A stretch of 15,967 bases of DNA from Candidatus Rifleibacteriota bacterium (GTDB taxonomy: Bacteria > UBP17 > UBA6191 > JACPRK01). The stretch lies in assembly GCA_016213865.1 (NCBI GenBank), contig JACQZL010000149.1, forward strand, positions 6,535 to 22,501, written 5' to 3'. Of the stretch, positions 13,271 to 15,967 are shown one piece after another. A model generated the notes under the pieces. It saw only the letters and a list, made by a program, of their open reading frames with translations, was not told the DNA's origin and searched no databases. Both the position numbers and the translations under genes were made by a program. The first letter of the stretch is position 1; every line of letters begins with the position of its first letter.

Positions 13271-15967
13271 ATGAAGAGCAAGTTGTTCGACAACGCAATC
13301 GTAGGGTCGGCGGAGGAAGCTGCGGACTTCATCAGCAACATCCTCGAATCGTCGACCCAGTACTCCATCATCGGCAAGGACCTGGAAGGGAAGATCCTGC
13401 TGTGGAACGAGGGGGCCCGGCGCATCTACGGCTACGAGCCCGAGGACGTCGTCGGGAAGGAGAACTCCTCGATCCTCCACACCCCGGAAGACATCGCGGC
13501 AGGCAAACCCTCGCAGATCCTGCGGACGGCGCTCGAAAAGGGCATGTGGGAAGGCACGATCCAGCGTGTGCGCAAGAGCGGCGAGCGGTTCCCCGCCCGC
13601 ATCGTGATCACGCCGAGGCGCGGCGCCGCCGGCCAGCCCATCGGCTTCCTCCTCATCAGCAAGGACATCTCCGACGAGCTCCGCCTCACGGAGCAACTCC
13701 AGGCCACGCAGTTCTACACGCGCTCTCTCATCGAATCGAACATCGATGCGCTGGCGACGACCGACCCCATCGGCCGCATCACCGACGTCAACCGGCAGAT
13801 GGAACAGCTCACCGGGCACGCGCGCGACGAGTTGATCGGCACGCCCTTCAAGCAGTACTTCACGGACCCCGCGCAGGCCGAGGAGGGCCTCAAGCTGGTC
13901 CTGCGGGAGGGCCGCGTCACGAACTACGAGTTGACGGCCATCGCCAGCGACGGCCGCTGCACGACGGTCTCCTACAACGCGTCGATCCTCAGGGACGCCG
14001 CCGGCAAGCTGCAGGGCGTCATTGCCGCCGCGCGCGACATCACGGAGCAGAAGCTCCTCGTGCACAGGCTGCGCGATTCGGAGTCCTACAGCCGCAGTTT
14101 GATCGAAGCCTCGGTCGACGGGCTGGTCACGGTCGATCGAGGCGGCATCATCACCGACGTCAACGAGCAGATGTGCCGCCTCGCGGGTCTGCTTCGCGAG
14201 GACCTCGTGGGCACGCCGTTCGCGGATCACTTCGTCGACTCCGTGCGCGCGACGGCCGGGGTCGACGAGACCTTCGCCAAGGGAGTCGTCACCGACTACG
14301 TGCTCACGCTCGCCACGCGTCAGGGCCCGCGCCTGGAGATATCCTGCAACGCTTCGGTGTTCCGCGACCCTTCCGGCAACGTCCAGGGCATCGTGGCGAG
14401 CGCCCGCGACATCACGGAGCCGGCGCGTTTGCAGGCCCAGCTCTCCGAGGAGCGCGCCTACAACCGCGGGCTCATCGAGACGTCGCTCGAGGGCCTCATC
14501 ACGGTGGACACGATGCTGGTCATCACCGACGTGAACGAGGCGATGTGCCGGATGACGGACTACAGCCGCGAAGAGCTGATCGGGTCCGCCTTCCCGGGCT
14601 ATTTCGCCGACGCGCGGCGCGCCGGAGACGGGGTGCTCCTGACGCTGGACCAGGGCGCCGTTCGCAACTACGAGCTGAAGCTGCGTCGCAAGGACGGCAG
14701 TGAGATCCTCGTGTCGTTCAACGCGGCCGTCTTTCGCGATCCCTCGGGCAAGCTGCGTGGGATCTTCGCCAGCGCGCGCGACATTACCGAGCAGGCGCGC
14801 CTGCAAGCCCAACTCGCCGAGGAGCGCGCCTACGCACGGGGCCTGGTCGAAGCCTCGGTCGACGGGCTGGTCACGGTCGACCGGGCGATGACGATCACCG
14901 ACGTGAACGAGACGATGTGCCGGATGGTAGGACGGCCACGCGCGCAGCTCGTCGGTTCGTCGTTCAGTGCCCACTTCGCGGAGCCCGACAAGGCGGCCGA
15001 AGGCGTGCGGCTCACGATCGAGCGGGGCTCCGTCACCGACTACGTGCTGACCTTGCTGGCCGGCGGAGACCGGCGCCTGCCGGTTTCGCTCAACGCGGCG
15101 ATCCTGCGCGACACCGCCGGCGAAGTGCGCGGCATCTTCGCCAGCGCGCGCGACATCACGGCCCAGCACCAGCTCGAAAGCAAGCTGCAAGCTTCCCACT
15201 TCTACGCTCGTTCGCTCATCGAGTCGAACATCGACGCCTTGATGGCCACCGATCCCCTCGGCATCATCACGGACGTCAACCAGCAGATGGAGACCCTGAC
15301 GGGCGCCAGCCGCGAGCAGCTCATCGGCAGCCCGTTCCGCCAGTACTTCACGGACCCCGAGCGAGCCGAGGAAGGCATCCGCCGCGTGCTGCGCCAGGGG
15401 CGCGTCACCAACTACGAGCTGACGGCCATCGCCCGCGACGGCCGGCGTACGGTCGTGTCGTACAACGCCGTCCGGTTCAACGATGCGAACGGGTGTCTCC
15501 AGGGAGTCTTCGCCGCTGCCCGCGACGTGACCGAGCACAAGAAGCTGGAACGGCAGCTTCGGGAGCAGCAGAACTACCTGCGCGGCCTCATCGAGTCTTC
15601 CGTCGACGGTCTGATCACGGTCGACCCCGAGGGGTACATCACGGACGTCAACGACCGCATGTGCCGGATGACCGGTACCTCGCGCCAGGAGCTGGTCGGC
15701 TCTCCCTTCGCCGATTACTACACCGCGCCCGAGCAGGCGCGCGAGAGCGTCCGCCGCACGCTCGACAGCGGGTACGTCACCGAGTATGCGCTGACCCTGA
15801 TGGGCCGTTCGCGCCGGCCGGTCGAGATCTCCTTCAACGCCAGCGTCTTCCGCGACCCGGCCGGCAACGTGCGTGGCATCTTCGGAAGCGCCCGCGACGT
15901 CACGGACCGCTTGCGCCTGGAAGAGCAGCTCCGCGAGAACCAGGCCTACAACCGCGGGCTGATCGAG
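13271..15967 (+). CDS. Multi-PAS sensory protein, N-terminal part (3' partial)
   Basis: The frame runs without a stop from ATG 13271 to the window edge, 899 codons, so the gene is longer. An in-frame ATG at 13190 would add 27 residues (MIELASRGPKG...), but the MKSKLFDNAIVGSAEEAADF opening is the natural N-terminus for this family as I recall it; neither start has a strong Shine-Dalgarno. The first PAS domain is at about 18-140 (ILESSTQYSIIGKD, WNEGARRIYGYEPEDVVGK, PIGFLLISKDIS). Six further full PAS/PAC units start at residues 151, 275, 399, 523, 647 and 771, and another begins at 895, always 124 residues apart. Each carries SLIE/GLIE, ITDVN, GxxxxYxL and SARDITE-type motifs, linked by short helices such as RLQAQLSEERAY. 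There is no signal peptide or membrane helix, so it is probably a cytoplasmic sensor. A histidine kinase, hybrid kinase or diguanylate cyclase output is likely downstream but not seen. Ligand or cofactor is unknown. Confidence 0.9.
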   Translation, partial: MKSKLFDNAIVGSAEEAADFISNILESSTQYSIIGKDLEGKILLWNEGARRIYGYEPEDVVGKENSSILHTPEDIAAGKPSQILRTALEKGMWEGTIQRVRKSGERFPARIVITPRRGAAGQPIGFLLISKDISDELRLTEQLQATQFYTRSLIESNIDALATTDPIGRITDVNRQMEQLTGHARDELIGTPFKQYFTDPAQAEEGLKLVLREGRVTNYELTAIASDGRCTTVSYNASILRDAAGKLQGVIAAARDITEQKLLVHRLRDSESYSRSLIEASVDGLVTVDRGGIITDVNEQMCRLAGLLREDLVGTPFADHFVDSVRATAGVDETFAKGVVTDYVLTLATRQGPRLEISCNASVFRDPSGNVQGIVASARDITEPARLQAQLSEERAYNRGLIETSLEGLITVDTMLVITDVNEAMCRMTDYSREELIGSAFPGYFADARRAGDGVLLTLDQGAVRNYELKLRRKDGSEILVSFNAAVFRDPSGKLRGIFASARDITEQARLQAQLAEERAYARGLVEASVDGLVTVDRAMTITDVNETMCRMVGRPRAQLVGSSFSAHFAEPDKAAEGVRLTIERGSVTDYVLTLLAGGDRRLPVSLNAAILRDTAGEVRGIFASARDITAQHQLESKLQASHFYARSLIESNIDALMATDPLGIITDVNQQMETLTGASREQLIGSPFRQYFTDPERAEEGIRRVLRQGRVTNYELTAIARDGRRTVVSYNAVRFNDANGCLQGVFAAARDVTEHKKLERQLREQQNYLRGLIESSVDGLITVDPEGYITDVNDRMCRMTGTSRQELVGSPFADYYTAPEQARESVRRTLDSGYVTEYALTLMGRSRRPVEISFNASVFRDPAGNVRGIFGSARDVTDRLRLEEQLRENQAYNRGLIE
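13721..15967 (+). repeat. 372-bp tandem repeat encoding PAS units
   Basis: Equivalent Arg codons opening each unit lie at 13721, 14093, 14465, 14837, 15209, 15581 and 15953, exactly 372 bases apart with no indel. Units at 13721 and 15209 share the SNIDAL/TNYELTAIA type; those at 14093, 14837 and 15581 share the SVDGL/MCR type. A 34-base stretch is identical at 14103-14136 and 14847-14880, two units apart. Confidence 0.88.

Noticed and set aside
13402..14703. 433-codon plus-strand frame inside the PAS gene
   Set aside because: It is in a different frame from the PAS repeats and reads as an Arg/Ala/His-rich shadow; the true frame is the one from 13271.
13013..15538. 841-codon minus-strand open frame opposite the PAS gene
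   Set aside because: Its apparent repeats are only the reverse of the 372-base PAS repeats. It has no recognisable motif, while the plus frame gives perfect PAS units.

Overview
The window looks like chromosomal DNA of a G+C-rich, Gram-negative bacterium with an anaerobic or facultatively anaerobic lifestyle. The Gram-negative call rests on a long outer-membrane beta-barrel protein ending in an aromatic residue. The anaerobic call rests on a complete heterodisulfide-reductase-type flavin/iron-sulfur operon. I cannot assign a phylum from the sequence. No rRNA, tRNA, CRISPR, transposase or phage gene is visible.

Region 1 (1-5625, plus strand): two adjacent genes for the cell envelope. The first is a 5'-truncated outer-membrane barrel with N-terminal Ig-like domains. 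Twelve bases later comes a secreted protein of 855 residues with a signal peptide, an unassigned N-terminal beta domain, two DUF11-type domains and SdrD-B-like calcium-binding modules. They look like a surface pair of unknown job.

Region 2 (5639-12719, minus strand): a tightly packed five-gene operon transcribed in the order hdrC-hdrB-hdrA-flxD/C fusion-flxB/A fusion. By family knowledge the products form an NAD(P)H-dependent, probably electron-bifurcating FlxABCD-HdrABC complex. The FAD/NAD module takes electrons from NAD(P)H. FlxB, FlxC and FlxD carry them to the bifurcating flavin of HdrA, and HdrB/HdrC deliver one branch to a disulfide-type substrate. The other branch would reduce ferredoxin. 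Here the four Flx subunits are condensed into two polypeptides. A good sigma70-like promoter lies about 75 bases upstream of hdrC. The operon converges on region 1 with only 13 bases between stop codons, and a short hairpin spans the junction.

Region 3 (12720-13270): a 551-base divergent intergenic region. It holds the hdr promoter, a small dyad over it, and two inverted blocks of four tandem octamers, a dispersed-repeat-like element.

Region 4 (13271 to the window end, plus strand): the first 899 codons of a very large multi-PAS sensory protein that is still open at the edge. After a divergent first PAS domain, the PAS units repeat with an exact period of 124 residues (372 bases). The output domain lies outside the window. 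Its divergent position next to the redox operon is suggestive, but no functional link is shown.
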